From: Azohydromonas australica DSM 1124
Lineage (GTDB): Bacteria > Pseudomonadota > Gammaproteobacteria > Burkholderiales > Burkholderiaceae_C
Reading direction: 5' to 3'
DNA length: 64,000 nt
Assembly: GCF_000430725.1 (NCBI RefSeq)
Contig: NZ_AUMO01000056.1
Location: forward strand, 1-64,000
The position numbers and the translations under genes were made by a program. Shown in pieces: positions 1-8,266 of this stretch (position 1 is the first letter of the stretch; every line of letters starts with the position of its first letter). The notes under the pieces are model-generated. The model had not been told where the DNA came from. It saw only the letters and a program-made list of their open reading frames with translations, and did not search any database.

Positions 1-284
1 CGCATCGATTGGCTGTCGTAGATGGCGTCTTCGACTGCCTCATCAGACAAACCAAACCACTGCTGCAGGCAGTACATGCGCAGCATCCGCACGATCCCTA
101 TCGGCTGCCGCCCTACACGACCGGTGCTCGGATACTTGGGCTCGATGAGCGCCTCCAGGCGCGCCCATGGCACCACCTGCTCCATCTCAGCCAGAAACTT
201 CTCGCGGCGTGTCACACGCTTCTTCTGCGCGTACTCGTAGCTGGCGAAGCTCAATTGCTTGGGTGGTTTGGAGGGCTGCGTCAT
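1..284 (-). CDS. IS5-family transposase, N-terminal part (runs off the left edge)
   Basis: Reading leftwards from the ATG at 284-282 gives about 94 open residues with the typical IS5-group N-terminus: a Lys/Arg-rich stretch (KKRVTRREKFLAEME), then QVVPWARLEALIEPKYP and the LQQWFGLSDEAVEDAIYD block. The DDE catalytic domain would lie beyond base 1, so it is unknown whether the element is intact. In this family the protein cuts and pastes its own element. No terminal inverted repeat could be recognised in the bases upstream of the start, and the other end is out of view, so element boundaries are not given. The frame is intact as far as it can be read. Family assignment is confident; the exact element is not. 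Confidence 0.85.
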   Translation of the reverse strand, partial: MTQPSKPPKQLSFASYEYAQKKRVTRREKFLAEMEQVVPWARLEALIEPKYPSTGRVGRQPIGIVRMLRMYCLQQWFGLSDEAVEDAIYDSQSM

Positions 285-543
285 GGTGGTTCATCCATGC
301 AAGATTCGAGCCGAATTGATCAGCGTCTCCATAGGTATTGCCGCAAATGTCATTTTTGTGGCGCCATTGGCAATGCTCGTCGCGGTTGCATCGCTCAACA
401 TCGGCGGCATAGCACCTCTGGCGGTCTTCCTGCTACCACCAACATTGATCACGATACTGAATATTTTCGTACTGATCAAAACCTTCAAAGCTTATCGAGC
501 CATTGAACCCCAAGAAAATCAAATCTCAAACCCAAAAGCATAA
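283..543 (+). CDS. Hypothetical small membrane protein, possibly a gene remnant
   Basis: An open frame of about 86 codons that encodes two hydrophobic stretches (about residues 12-40 and 47-72), followed by a polar Gln/Asn-rich tail. Base composition is clearly lower in GC than everything to its right, and codon use differs from the neighbours. Its first codons overlap, in antisense, the start of the IS5 transposase, so it may be the 3' part of a gene cut by the insertion, or a small acquired gene. No ribosome-binding site precedes the ATG at 283. I do not recognise the family. Coding status is uncertain; the reverse strand also has a short frame here, but its translation looks less protein-like. 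Confidence 0.35.
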   Translation: MVVHPCKIRAELISVSIGIAANVIFVAPLAMLVAVASLNIGGIAPLAVFLLPPTLITILNIFVLIKTFKAYRAIEPQENQISNPKA

Positions 544-553
544 AGACCAGTAA

Positions 554-1432
554 TTAGGCCTTGCTTTGCCCCTTCCCCTTTGCTCCACCCCTCAACCGCA
601 ACGCATCCTGGTCCATCTTCTTCGCCGGATGCCGCAGCGCATGCCGGATCACCCAGCGCAAATCGTCATCCGCCTCCGCCAGCCAGCGCTCGCATATCTC
701 GAACACCAGCGCCGGATGGTCCTTGGCGATGTCGCCCAAGTGGTTGGCCACGCTGCGGCGCACGTAAAGGCTGGGATCGTTCTTGAGCTTTTCCAGGATC
801 GGCAGCACCGGCGCCGGGTCGGCCTGGAAGGCGGGAATGCGCACCGCCCAGGGCAGCCGGGGCCGCGTGCCTTCGGAACACAGGCGGCGCACGTGCGGGT
901 CGGGGTCGTCGGTCCATGACAGCAGGCGCTGCAGCGTGCGCGCCGGCTCGTGGATCAAGAAGGGGCGGATGCAGAACTCCGCGCTGAAGCGCCGCGTCAA
1001 TTCGTACTGCGCGCGCATCGAGGCCTCGAAAGGGTCGCGCCCGCCGTTGCCTTCCCGATTTAATCCATATTGCGCCACGAAGCTCACGTGGGGCAGGTAG
1101 AAAAACACCGCCAAGCCCATATCGGAGGTTTGATCCAGCGGCGGCGTCAGTGAATCCACCAGGATGCCGACGGCGGATTCATAGTCCATCGGCAGGCAGT
1201 GGCGCAGCGCCCGCGCCAGGTGCTTGCCGCGATCCAGGATGCCCAGTGGCTCCAGGCCGTCCATGGCCATGGTCTCGAAAGCCGCGGCATCGAAATCCGG
1301 AAAAGCCAGCCGCACGTTGTGCGCCAGGCATTCCACCGCCTCGGCACCGAGCAGGAATTTCAGCGGGGCGCCCTTCTGAATGGAGCGCGGGGCTATGGGC
1401 AGGCGCAATGGGTCAAACGAGACGGAGGCCAT
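554..1432 (-). CDS. AlkC/AlkD-like DNA alkylation repair protein (HEAT repeats)
   Basis: A 292-residue protein resembling AlkC-type 3-methyladenine DNA glycosylases, alpha-helical proteins built of HEAT-like repeats that remove alkylated bases in the cytoplasm. Visible support is the tandem helical units in the second half, such as DDPDPHVRRLCSEG, NDPSLYVRRSVANHLGDIAKDHP and DDLRWVIRHALRH, in which Arg-rich helices recur every 35-40 residues as in the DNA-binding groove of this family. The length is close to other members. The C-terminus ends in a basic tail. It stands alone, with its start near the divergent M20 hydrolase gene. Family assignment is good; substrate specificity is inferred. 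Confidence 0.75.
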   Translation of the reverse strand: MASVSFDPLRLPIAPRSIQKGAPLKFLLGAEAVECLAHNVRLAFPDFDAAAFETMAMDGLEPLGILDRGKHLARALRHCLPMDYESAVGILVDSLTPPLDQTSDMGLAVFFYLPHVSFVAQYGLNREGNGGRDPFEASMRAQYELTRRFSAEFCIRPFLIHEPARTLQRLLSWTDDPDPHVRRLCSEGTRPRLPWAVRIPAFQADPAPVLPILEKLKNDPSLYVRRSVANHLGDIAKDHPALVFEICERWLAEADDDLRWVIRHALRHPAKKMDQDALRLRGGAKGKGQSKA

Positions 1433-1493
1433 GAAACTCGATATTCAGACGAGATCATGAGATTATCCTCCACTCCTTCAGCGGCAAACCGGG

Positions 1494-2684
1494 ATGGCAA
1501 GGCGCCCCGTCAAGAACAGCATGGTCGAATTTCTGAGGCAGCTCATTGCCATTCCCAGCCCAACCGGCAGCGACGATGCATCAGCCATCGTGCGCACCGT
1601 TGGTGACTGGCTGGCTGAAAACGGCGTGCACCATCAACGGCTGGGCTCCCGGGACAAACCCAAGGCGATCGTCGTCAATCCGCCGACCGGCCCAGGCGAC
1701 GAGGTTTTGCTGCTCAACGCCTGCCTTGATACCGCCCCCGTCGGTGACCCGGCCCAGTGGCAATACCCGCCCTTCGGTGCTGTCGAGCACGAGGGTTGGC
1801 TTTACGGCCGAGGCAGCGCCGATTCCAAGGCGGCGGTGGCGATCCTTTCGGAAATTGCCAGGACCACTCCCCTCACCGCCCGCGAACCGCTCAACGGCCG
1901 CTTGCGTCGCGTCACGCTCGTCTTCGACGGCGACGAGCATTCCGGCCGCTTCGGCGGCATCAAGGCTTACACGGCGAAATTCGGGTTTCCGGCGTTCTGC
2001 GCCATTGGCTATCCCGGGCCCAGGCACATCGTGGTGGGCTCGCGTGGTTTCTACCGGACCGTCCTCACGCTGCGCGGCGCGCTGGGGCATTCGGGCAGCG
2101 GCAGCGTGCCGGCCGAATTGGCGATGGCAAAACTCCAGCGCCTGCTGGCCGGGCTGGAAAGGGTACCGGAGCAAGGCGCCCCGGCGGATGAATGCTTTGC
2201 GCTGCGTCCCCGGGCGTCCGTGACGTGGCTGCGCACCGGCGCCCGCACCTACGCTCTCACGCCCGCGAAGATCGAATGCGGACTCGACATCCGCCTCACG
2301 CCCGGTTTCGGCCGCGAAGCCGCCGGCCGTTTCCTGGATGCATTGCTGGCGGACATCGCCCGGGAAACCGGCGACGCTCACGCCAGCTCGCTCGGCCCGG
2401 TGAACTGCTGGCCAGCCTTCCGCACGCCCGCTGGCGCCCTGCTGCCCCGGCTGTTGCAGTCCTGCGCGCGGGAAACGCTGGGCCACGCGCCTGAATTCAG
2501 CATCTCGGGTCCCAGCAACATCGGCAATTACCTGGCGATGCATGGCACGCAGGTGGTCGCGGGCTTCGGCGTGGAATACCAGCGCCTCCACGGGCCGGAC
2601 GAAGGCGTGAAGCTGGAGTCCATCCCGGGCGTTCATGCCGCCTATGCGCTGGCGGTGCGGCGCTTCCTGGACGGGTACGCCTGA
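1494..2684 (+). CDS. M20-family metallohydrolase (acetylornithine deacetylase/DapE-like) with altered metal ligands
   Basis: A 396-residue M20 peptidase-fold protein. Motifs occur in the usual order: NACLDTAPVGD (about 74-84), YGRGSADSK (104-112), FDGDEHSG (144-151), IGYPGP (171-176) and a final RLHGPDEG (364-371). Family members bind two zinc ions through His, Asp, Glu, Glu/Asp and His. Here the first His is Cys77, the second Glu of the EE pair is His149 and the next acidic ligand is Tyr173, while Asp79, Asp110, Glu148 and His366 remain. The reaction is therefore uncertain: it may be a deacylase with a rewired metal site or a degenerate paralogue. A second in-frame Met at 1521 could be the true start; neither has a strong ribosome-binding site. 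Confidence 0.8.
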   Translation: MARRPVKNSMVEFLRQLIAIPSPTGSDDASAIVRTVGDWLAENGVHHQRLGSRDKPKAIVVNPPTGPGDEVLLLNACLDTAPVGDPAQWQYPPFGAVEHEGWLYGRGSADSKAAVAILSEIARTTPLTAREPLNGRLRRVTLVFDGDEHSGRFGGIKAYTAKFGFPAFCAIGYPGPRHIVVGSRGFYRTVLTLRGALGHSGSGSVPAELAMAKLQRLLAGLERVPEQGAPADECFALRPRASVTWLRTGARTYALTPAKIECGLDIRLTPGFGREAAGRFLDALLADIARETGDAHASSLGPVNCWPAFRTPAGALLPRLLQSCARETLGHAPEFSISGPSNIGNYLAMHGTQVVAGFGVEYQRLHGPDEGVKLESIPGVHAAYALAVRRFLDGYA

Positions 2685-2703
2685 AAAGGCCGCGCGGCCG
2701 GGC

Positions 2704-3042
2704 TCAGGACTTCAGGTAGCGCTCGATCGCCTGCACCGACTCCGGCGGAATCCGGGTGAAGCGCAGTTCCGTCAGGAAGCCTCCATGCCGGCCGTCGAAC
2801 ACGCTGGGCCGCGTGCGGGCATGGGCGATCACGGTATGGGAGCGCTCCCGGCCGGCCGGGATGGCTACGCGCACCAGGCAGTCCAGCCGCTCTGGCAGGT
2901 TCTCCGGCGCCACGATCTTGACGCTGTCCGCGCCGATGTCCACGGTGCGCACCGCCAGCAACCGGTGCTCGGGCAACATCACGTTGGCCGTGCAGGCGAA
3001 AAGCTTGCGAAGGTGCTGCTGATACTGCGAAAAACGGTCCAT
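2704..3042 (-). CDS. PilZ-like domain protein, degenerate
   Basis: A 112-residue single-domain protein with the beta-rich layout of PilZ domains (a short N-terminal helix, RTVDIGADSVKI strand pair, a basic VRVAIPAGRERSHTVIAHAR stretch and a final helix PESVQAIERYL). PilZ proteins bind cyclic di-GMP through RxxxR and D/NxSxxG; here the second motif reads DIGADS and no clear RxxxR precedes it, so ligand binding may be lost. It converges on the M20 gene, and a short GC-rich palindrome followed by T's on its own strand (2687-2701) may end its transcript. PilZ proteins often act in motility or pilus control, but there is no link to the Tad locus other than sharing the window. Confidence 0.55.
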   Translation of the reverse strand: MDRFSQYQQHLRKLFACTANVMLPEHRLLAVRTVDIGADSVKIVAPENLPERLDCLVRVAIPAGRERSHTVIAHARTRPSVFDGRHGGFLTELRFTRIPPESVQAIERYLKS

Positions 3043-3184
3043 GCATCTCGCTCCCGCTGCCGTGGCAGGCCGGGGGCGCGGTCAATCCCTACAGCGGCCC
3101 ATTCTGCGACCCGCCTGCAGGACGGCCCCTGATGCACGGCACGGGCCGTGACGGCCCTCCAGTGCTGCGTGCATCACCCGCGCC

Positions 3185-4261
3185 TCAGGCGCCGACGGCC
3201 GTGCCGACCGTGCGGCGCCGGCGCGACGAAAAGGCCAGCCAGCCCAGGGCCGGCAGCAGCAGGGCCAGGGTGCCCGGCTCCGGCACGTCATGCGAGGGCA
3301 TGCCGATCGGTTCGTACGTGGAGCCGGTGTCGGGGCCGGTCGTGGGCGCCGGCGCGGGTTCCGCCTGCGGCAGCGCCACCTCGGCCGTGGTGAACAGGTG
3401 GTTGTTGTTGATCTGGATGTTCGAATTCCAGTTCTTCACCACCACGTTGCCGTTGATCTGGCCGTCCCAGCCGCCGCTGATCGTGGCGTTAGGCGCCAGG
3501 ATGCTGCCGAACACGCCCACGCTCTTGAGCACCAGGTCGGTGGCATCGACGAAGTTGAACAGCACGTTGTAGTCGCGGAAGCCGTCCAGGCCCACGTTGC
3601 GAAAACCGGCCTGCTCGCCGTAGATGTTGAAGATCAGCGTCTGGCCCCGGCTCAGGTTGAGCAGCGAGATGCTGTTGCGCGACAGCAGGTCCGCACCATC
3701 GATCTCGAAGATCTGCGTGGCTGAGCTGCCGTCGCCAGTGAAGCTCACGCCGCCCCAGGGATTCATGTCCACCTTGCCGGAAGCCGCCACGCCGGCCAGG
3801 TCCTGCGACAGCGTGCCCAGTTGCTGCGCCGCGGCGGCGAAGGAGAACGGGGCCGCGCCACCGTTCTGCAGGGTGCCGCCGAAGCCCAGGTTCGACGTGC
3901 TGGCCGTGCCGCCCACGTAGGCATTGCCGTGGTCGATGGAGCCGCCGCTGAAGCTCAGGTTGCCGCCCACCACCAGCGACTGGCCCGCGTAGCCGGCCTG
4001 GTTGTGCAGGTTCACGCTGTAGCCCGTCAGCGTCGCGTTGCCCTGCACGGCCACGGCGCCTTCGGTGTCGCTGTACATGCTGGTGAAATTGCCCAGCGCA
4101 AAGACGTTGAAGTTGCCGGCCACGCCAAGGCTCACCGCCGCCGCCTGCGCCGAGGCGGGCACCGCCAGCACGCCCGCCACCGCCAGCGCCGCGGCGCATG
4201 CCGGCGCCTTGAGCCAACTGCCGAGGGTGGGAACGAAGCGCGACGTGGAGGTGAAGCTCAT
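3185..4261 (-). CDS. Choice-of-anchor A family protein with PEP-CTERM sorting signal
   Basis: A 358-residue exported surface protein. It begins with a signal peptide (hydrophobic region about 21-40, cleavage near AQAAA), followed by the choice-of-anchor A domain starting LGVAGNFNVFALGNF, rich in Gly, Asn and beta structure. The C-terminus has a proline/alanine linker and a textbook PEP-CTERM signal: VPEPGTLALLLPALGWLAF, then an Arg-rich cluster. In bacteria with an exosortase/EpsH system this tail is removed and the protein sorted to the envelope or released into exopolysaccharide. No exosortase gene is in this window. It is a single gene; the 287 bases upstream (4262-4548) show no other gene. 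Confidence 0.85.
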   Translation of the reverse strand: MSFTSTSRFVPTLGSWLKAPACAAALAVAGVLAVPASAQAAAVSLGVAGNFNVFALGNFTSMYSDTEGAVAVQGNATLTGYSVNLHNQAGYAGQSLVVGGNLSFSGGSIDHGNAYVGGTASTSNLGFGGTLQNGGAAPFSFAAAAQQLGTLSQDLAGVAASGKVDMNPWGGVSFTGDGSSATQIFEIDGADLLSRNSISLLNLSRGQTLIFNIYGEQAGFRNVGLDGFRDYNVLFNFVDATDLVLKSVGVFGSILAPNATISGGWDGQINGNVVVKNWNSNIQINNNHLFTTAEVALPQAEPAPAPTTGPDTGSTYEPIGMPSHDVPEPGTLALLLPALGWLAFSSRRRRTVGTAVGA

Positions 4262-4548
4262 GCGGGAAAAGCTGGCGGGGGGGTGGAAAAGAGGCGCGAT
4301 TGTTGAGGCAGCGCAATCTCACATCGTGGCGCGTTCGTGAACAGCGCTGTCCCACGGCAAAAACACGACATCCGCCAGGATCGAGAGGCCTGCCGCGTGC
4401 GCACTTCACGCCGCGGGGCGCGGCGCGCGTGCCGGGCCCGAGGAGTGCGGCGCCGGTGCGAAATCCTGCCTTGGCAGGCGCGGCACCCGTGCGCGACATA
4501 AGCGGCTTCGCTCCCTCCTCATGCCGCTCACGCCCACGGACGCCCGCC

Positions 4549-4818
4549 ATGCCTGTCTACTGCGTCTCCTACGACCTGACCCAACTGGGCCGCAACTACG
4601 CCGGTCTGCACGACGAGCTCAAGCGCTCGGGCGCCTGGTGGCACCACCTGGGCACCACCTGGCTGGTGCACACCAGCGAGGCCGCGGAGCAGCTTTCCAT
4701 GCGGCTGCGCCGCAGCCTCGACGACAACGATAGCCTGCTCGTCATCAAGGTCGGCCGCGACTACGCCGGCTGGCTGCCGCAGAAGGCGTGGGAGTGGATC
4801 GAGAAGCAGCTGCAGTAG
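4549..4818 (+). CDS. Small Cas2-like/SinR-family protein
   Basis: An 89-residue protein starting MPVYCVSYDL, a beta strand like the first strand of Cas2 and VapD ferredoxin-like folds, followed by a helix (YAGLHDELKRSG), a WWHHLGTTWLVHT strand and a LLVIKVG strand. The full pattern matches a widespread family of small solitary proteins usually annotated as SinR-family or Cas2-like. There is no CRISPR array, no Cas1 and no obvious antitoxin beside it, so neither adaptation nor toxin function can be claimed. The start at 4549 is preferred because the conserved strand begins immediately after it; upstream in-frame sequence does not look like protein. Confidence 0.65.
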   Translation: MPVYCVSYDLTQLGRNYAGLHDELKRSGAWWHHLGTTWLVHTSEAAEQLSMRLRRSLDDNDSLLVIKVGRDYAGWLPQKAWEWIEKQLQ

Positions 4819-4845
4819 CGCTTCGCCGGCCAAGCGCGATGCGGC

Positions 4846-5562
4846 TCAGCCCAGCCCGCGCTCGGCCGCGTACACCGCCGCCTGCACGCGCGAGCTCAGG
4901 TTGAGCTTGCGCAGGATGTGCTGCACGTGGATCTTCACCGTGGTCTCGGCGATGTCCAGCGCGCGGGCGATTTCCTTGTTGCTGGCGCCGCGCGCGATGT
5001 GGCGCAGGATCTCCCGCTCCCGCGGCGACAGCGTCACGATCGGGTCGGCCGGCTCCGCCGCGGCCGGGGCTGCCGGCGCGGGCGGCGCCGCGCTCAGCGA
5101 CTGGAAAGCGGCCACCAACTTGGCCGTCATCTCCGGGCTTACCACCGAGTCACCGCGCATGCAGCGCACGATGGAGACCGCCAGCGCCTCGCTGTCGATG
5201 GTCTTGAGCAGGTAGCCCTGCGCGCCGTTGCGCAACGCCGCCGCCAGGTCGCGCTCGTCCTCGCTCACGGTGAGCATGAGCACGCGCGCCTTCGGCGCGG
5301 CTTCCTTCAGGCCGCGCAGCGCGTCCACGCCGTTGACGCCGGGCAGGTGGTTGTCCAGCAGCACCAGGTCCGGCTGCAGCGCCTGCGCATGGCGTTGCGC
5401 TTCGCCTGCGTCGCCCGCCTCGGCCACCACCGCGAAGCGCGCATCGGCCCCCAGCAGCGCGATCAGGCCGCGCCTGAACAGCGTGTGGTCGTCCACCACC
5501 AGCAGGCGGATCGGCGCGTCCGCGCCGGCGTTGTTTGGGTTCGTGCTCATCCCGCGAATCAT
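4846..5562 (-). CDS. NarL/FixJ-family response regulator
   Basis: A 238-residue response regulator. The receiver domain has the acidic pair DD (24-25), phosphorylatable Asp70 in LVLLDNHLP and the conserved Lys in YLLKTID; an Ala/Pro-rich linker follows (about 155-170), then a LuxR-type helix-turn-helix (LSPREREILRHIARGASNKEIA, with recognition helix near TTVKIHVQHILRKL). Its start overlaps the stop of the sensor kinase gene as ATGA (start 5562), implying translational coupling; Met at 5550 is an alternative. With a NarX-type partner it probably controls anaerobic respiration or denitrification genes, but no such genes are adjacent, so the target is inferred. Confidence 0.85.
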   Translation of the reverse strand: MIRGMSTNPNNAGADAPIRLLVVDDHTLFRRGLIALLGADARFAVVAEAGDAGEAQRHAQALQPDLVLLDNHLPGVNGVDALRGLKEAAPKARVLMLTVSEDERDLAAALRNGAQGYLLKTIDSEALAVSIVRCMRGDSVVSPEMTAKLVAAFQSLSAAPPAPAAPAAAEPADPIVTLSPREREILRHIARGASNKEIARALDIAETTVKIHVQHILRKLNLSSRVQAAVYAAERGLG

Positions 5563-7448
5563 GCCGCCGCCGAGGTGGCCGCCGTGGCCGTGGCCGAAGG
5601 CGGCAGCGTCAGCGTCACGCAGCTGCCCGCGCCGGGCACGGCGTCCACGCGCACCTGCGCGCCGATGCGCGCCGCGCGCTCGCGCATGATGCGCAGCCCC
5701 ACGTGCGTCTCGGCCCGGTCGGCCTCGGGCTCGAAGCCCTGGCCGTCGTCGCGCACCTCGAAGCGCCAGCCCGCGCTGTCGGCCGCCACCTCCACCCACA
5801 CCTGCGAAGCGTGCGCATGCTTGCGCACGTTGGACAGCGCCTCCTGCACCACGTGCAGCACCTGCACCTGCACGTCCGGGTCCAGCGGCAGGCCGTGGCC
5901 GTCGATCTCCAGGTGCGTCTTCAGCCCCGTCTGGTGCTCGAACTTCTGCAGCGTGGTGCGCAGCGCGGGCTCGATGTGCTCGGTGTTGGTACGGGTGCGG
6001 AAGTGCACCAGCAGCTCGCGCACGTCGCCCATGCACTCGTTCACGCCCGTGTCGAGCTCGCCCAGCGTGCGCTCCACGCCCGCCTCGTCGCCGCGGCCGC
6101 GCGACGCGCGCAGCAGCTGCACCTGGATCTTCAGGAAGGCCAGCGACTGCGCGATGGAGTCGTGCAGCTCGCGCGCGATGAAGCTGCGCTCCTCGGCCAC
6201 CGCCGTCTCGCGCTCCAGCGCCGCGGCGCGCAGGCCCTCCATGGCGCCGGCCAAGTGGCTGGCCAGCGCGTCGAGCAGGCTGCGCTCCTCCGCGCCCAGC
6301 GCGACGTCCTCCCGGAAGAACAGGTCCACCTCGCCCAGCAGCCGCTGCTGCAGCCGCACCGGCACGCTCACCAGCGTCCTGAACCCTTCGCGCGCGCAGT
6401 GGCCCAGGGTGCGGTCGGCCGAGACGATGGGGATGACGCGCGTGCGCGCGTCCGCCGCCGACTGTCCGCACAGGCACTCGCCCGTGACCACGCAGTGCTC
6501 GCCCTCGCTCAGCGCCTTGGGCAGTCCCGCGCCGGCCAGCAGCAGGTAGCGCTGGTTGGCCTCGTCGGACCAGCGGATGGCCACCGCGTCGGCGTGCGCC
6601 AGGCGCCGCACCTTGGTGGCGAAGCCCTGCGCCATGCCGTCGAGGGTGTCGGCCCGCGCCAGCAGCGCGCTGACCTCGTACAGCGCCGCCAGCCGCCCGC
6701 GCTCCAGCTCCAGCGAGGCGGTCTTCTCGCGCACCTTGTCCTCCAGCGAGCGGTAGAGCGACTGCAGCGTCTGCGCCATGCGGTTGAAGCCCGCGGCCAG
6801 GCGGCCGAACTCGTCCATGCGCTGCACCTCCACGCGCGCGGCGAAGTCGGCCTGCTCCATGCTCTGCAGGCCGCGCTGCAGCCGCGCCAGCGGCTCCAGC
6901 ACGAACAGGTAGCCGGTGTAGAGCAGTACCACCGCCGCGGCCAGCGCCAGGCCCAGCATGGCCAGCTGGTACAGGTGCAGGATGCTGGTGAAGCGCGCGA
7001 GCTGCTGCTCAATGGCGCCCACGAACACGTCCACCGAGCGCACGAAGCTCTCGGCATCGGCGCGCACCGCAGCGGCTTCGGGCAGCGGCCCCTGCGTCCA
7101 GCGCGCATGCAGCGCCTGCCACTGCTGCACCACGTCATGGAAGGCGGCCTTGGCCGCGTCGTTCCAGGGCACCAGCAGCGGACGCGACGGATCGCCCTGG
7201 GCCAGCAGGTCCAGGCTGTCCTGGAAGCGGTCGATCTGCGTCTGCACCTGCGCCGGCGGCACGTCGTGCAGCGAGGCCGCGAGGCGCCAGGTCTGCATGC
7301 GCATGCGCCCGGCCTCGTTGACGGCGGCGGCACCGCCTTCGAGCTGCCAGCTCACCCACAGCGTCAGCCCGATGGAGCCCAGGGCCAGCACCAGTACCGC
7401 GCTGCCGATGGCCAGGAGCTTGCGCGCGAGGGTCCAGGGAGTTTTCAT
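5559..7448 (-). CDS. NarX-type sensor histidine kinase
   Basis: A 629-residue inner-membrane kinase. Order: TM1 (about 10-30), a periplasmic helical domain containing a P-box-like NEAGRMRMQTWRLA segment as in nitrate sensors NarX/NarQ, TM2 (about 160-185), HAMP linker, a coiled region, a GAF-like domain (about 250-395), a HisKA_3 dimerisation helix with phosphorylatable His in FIARELHDSIAQSLAFLK, and an HATPase domain with EALSNVRKHAHA and DDGQGF boxes intact. The NarX-like periplasmic box suggests nitrate/nitrite sensing; the cognate regulator is the next gene, overlapping it by four bases. Nitrate reductase genes are not in view, so ligand identity is inference. Confidence 0.85.
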   Translation of the reverse strand: MKTPWTLARKLLAIGSAVLVLALGSIGLTLWVSWQLEGGAAAVNEAGRMRMQTWRLAASLHDVPPAQVQTQIDRFQDSLDLLAQGDPSRPLLVPWNDAAKAAFHDVVQQWQALHARWTQGPLPEAAAVRADAESFVRSVDVFVGAIEQQLARFTSILHLYQLAMLGLALAAAVVLLYTGYLFVLEPLARLQRGLQSMEQADFAARVEVQRMDEFGRLAAGFNRMAQTLQSLYRSLEDKVREKTASLELERGRLAALYEVSALLARADTLDGMAQGFATKVRRLAHADAVAIRWSDEANQRYLLLAGAGLPKALSEGEHCVVTGECLCGQSAADARTRVIPIVSADRTLGHCAREGFRTLVSVPVRLQQRLLGEVDLFFREDVALGAEERSLLDALASHLAGAMEGLRAAALERETAVAEERSFIARELHDSIAQSLAFLKIQVQLLRASRGRGDEAGVERTLGELDTGVNECMGDVRELLVHFRTRTNTEHIEPALRTTLQKFEHQTGLKTHLEIDGHGLPLDPDVQVQVLHVVQEALSNVRKHAHASQVWVEVAADSAGWRFEVRDDGQGFEPEADRAETHVGLRIMRERAARIGAQVRVDAVPGAGSCVTLTLPPSATATAATSAAA

Positions 7449-7633
7449 GCGCGCACTCTAGGCGCGCAGGCACCGCGACGTCTGCCTTTTCGTCAAGAGA
7501 CCCCGTACCCCGCGAACACGCGAGGCACGGCCCCCAATCTCGGGATGCCGGCCAGGGAACTCGCGCCTACGGTAGCCGCCCGGCCCGTGCCGCGGCCGCT
7601 GCACAAGCCGGACCCGAGCGAAAGGATCGATCC

Positions 7634-8203
7634 ATGAAACACACGACCTTTTCCCTGTCCTGTACGGCGCTGCTGTGCGCCCTGGCTGCCGGCGCGGGGC
7701 CGGCGCTGGCCGCCGAGCCCGAGGGCGCGCCGGCCAACGACCGCGTCGCCCAGGGCTTTCGCATCGTGCCCAAGGGGGTGCACCTGAACATGGCCGGGCG
7801 CGACCGCAACCTCGTGGGGCTGGGCAGCTACCTCGTCAACGCCGCAGGGGCGTGCGTGGACTGCCACACCCACCCGACCTACCTGCCCGGCGGCGACCCC
7901 TTCCAGGGCCAGGACGAGCAGATCAACTTCCAGCAGTACCTCACCGGCGGACGCCAGTTCGGGCCCGTCATCGTCTCGGCCAACCTGCGCCCGGACGGGC
8001 GCGGCCGGCCCGCGGGGCTGACGCTGTGGCAGTTCATCAAGACCATGAACACCGGCCACAACCCCAACGACCCGCCGGGCGAGATCCTGCAGGTCATGCC
8101 CTGGCCGGTGTACGGCAAGCTGGTCCAGCAGGACCTGCGCGCCATCTACGAGTTCCTGAGCGCCCTGCCCTCGGCGCCGGACAACCCCAACCCGGGGCCG
8201 TGA
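7634..8203 (+). CDS. Secreted monohaem c-type cytochrome
   Basis: A 189-residue periplasmic cytochrome. A signal peptide (about 1-25, ending ALAAEP) precedes one haem-binding CVDCH motif (about 74-78) in the context LGSYLVNAAGACVDCH. A conserved ILQVMPWPVYGKL segment about 75 residues later can supply the axial Met, and DLRAIYEFLSALP forms the usual last helix of a class I fold. It would carry electrons between periplasmic partners; which ones cannot be told. A short AAAGGA ribosome-binding site precedes the ATG. It is a single gene closed by a strong terminator and divergent from the NarX-like kinase, so it may be a target of that system, although no clear NarL site was found between them. 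Confidence 0.8.
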   Translation: MKHTTFSLSCTALLCALAAGAGPALAAEPEGAPANDRVAQGFRIVPKGVHLNMAGRDRNLVGLGSYLVNAAGACVDCHTHPTYLPGGDPFQGQDEQINFQQYLTGGRQFGPVIVSANLRPDGRGRPAGLTLWQFIKTMNTGHNPNDPPGEILQVMPWPVYGKLVQQDLRAIYEFLSALPSAPDNPNPGP

Positions 8204-8219
8204 GCCTGAAGGGCATGAA

Positions 8220-8250
8220 GCAGAAAGCGCGGCCCCGCCGCGCTTTTTTC
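8220..8250 (+). terminator. Rho-independent terminator after the cytochrome gene
   Basis: A GC-rich stem (AAAGCGCGG pairing with CCGCGCTTT around a short loop) is followed by a run of T residues just after the cytochrome stop. It also faces the end of the convergent transporter gene and may serve both. Confidence 0.8.
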
Positions 8251-8266
8251 ATGGGGGCTGCGGCGC

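Noticed and set aside
3130-3184. Terminator after the PEP-CTERM gene
   Set aside because: Only short GC-rich partial repeats without a T run on the gene's strand.
4341-4350. ACAGCGCTGT palindrome as a LexA-type or other operator
   Set aside because: Spacing does not fit the LexA consensus and no second copy or relevant gene start supports it.
7449-7633. NarL heptamer pair controlling the cytochrome gene
   Set aside because: Only single partial TACYYMT-like matches are present, with no 7-2-7 arrangement.
5535-7637. Very long plus-strand open frame across the NarX-like kinase gene
   Set aside because: It is a GC-driven shadow rich in Arg, His, Gln and Ala with no domain, opposite a complete kinase.
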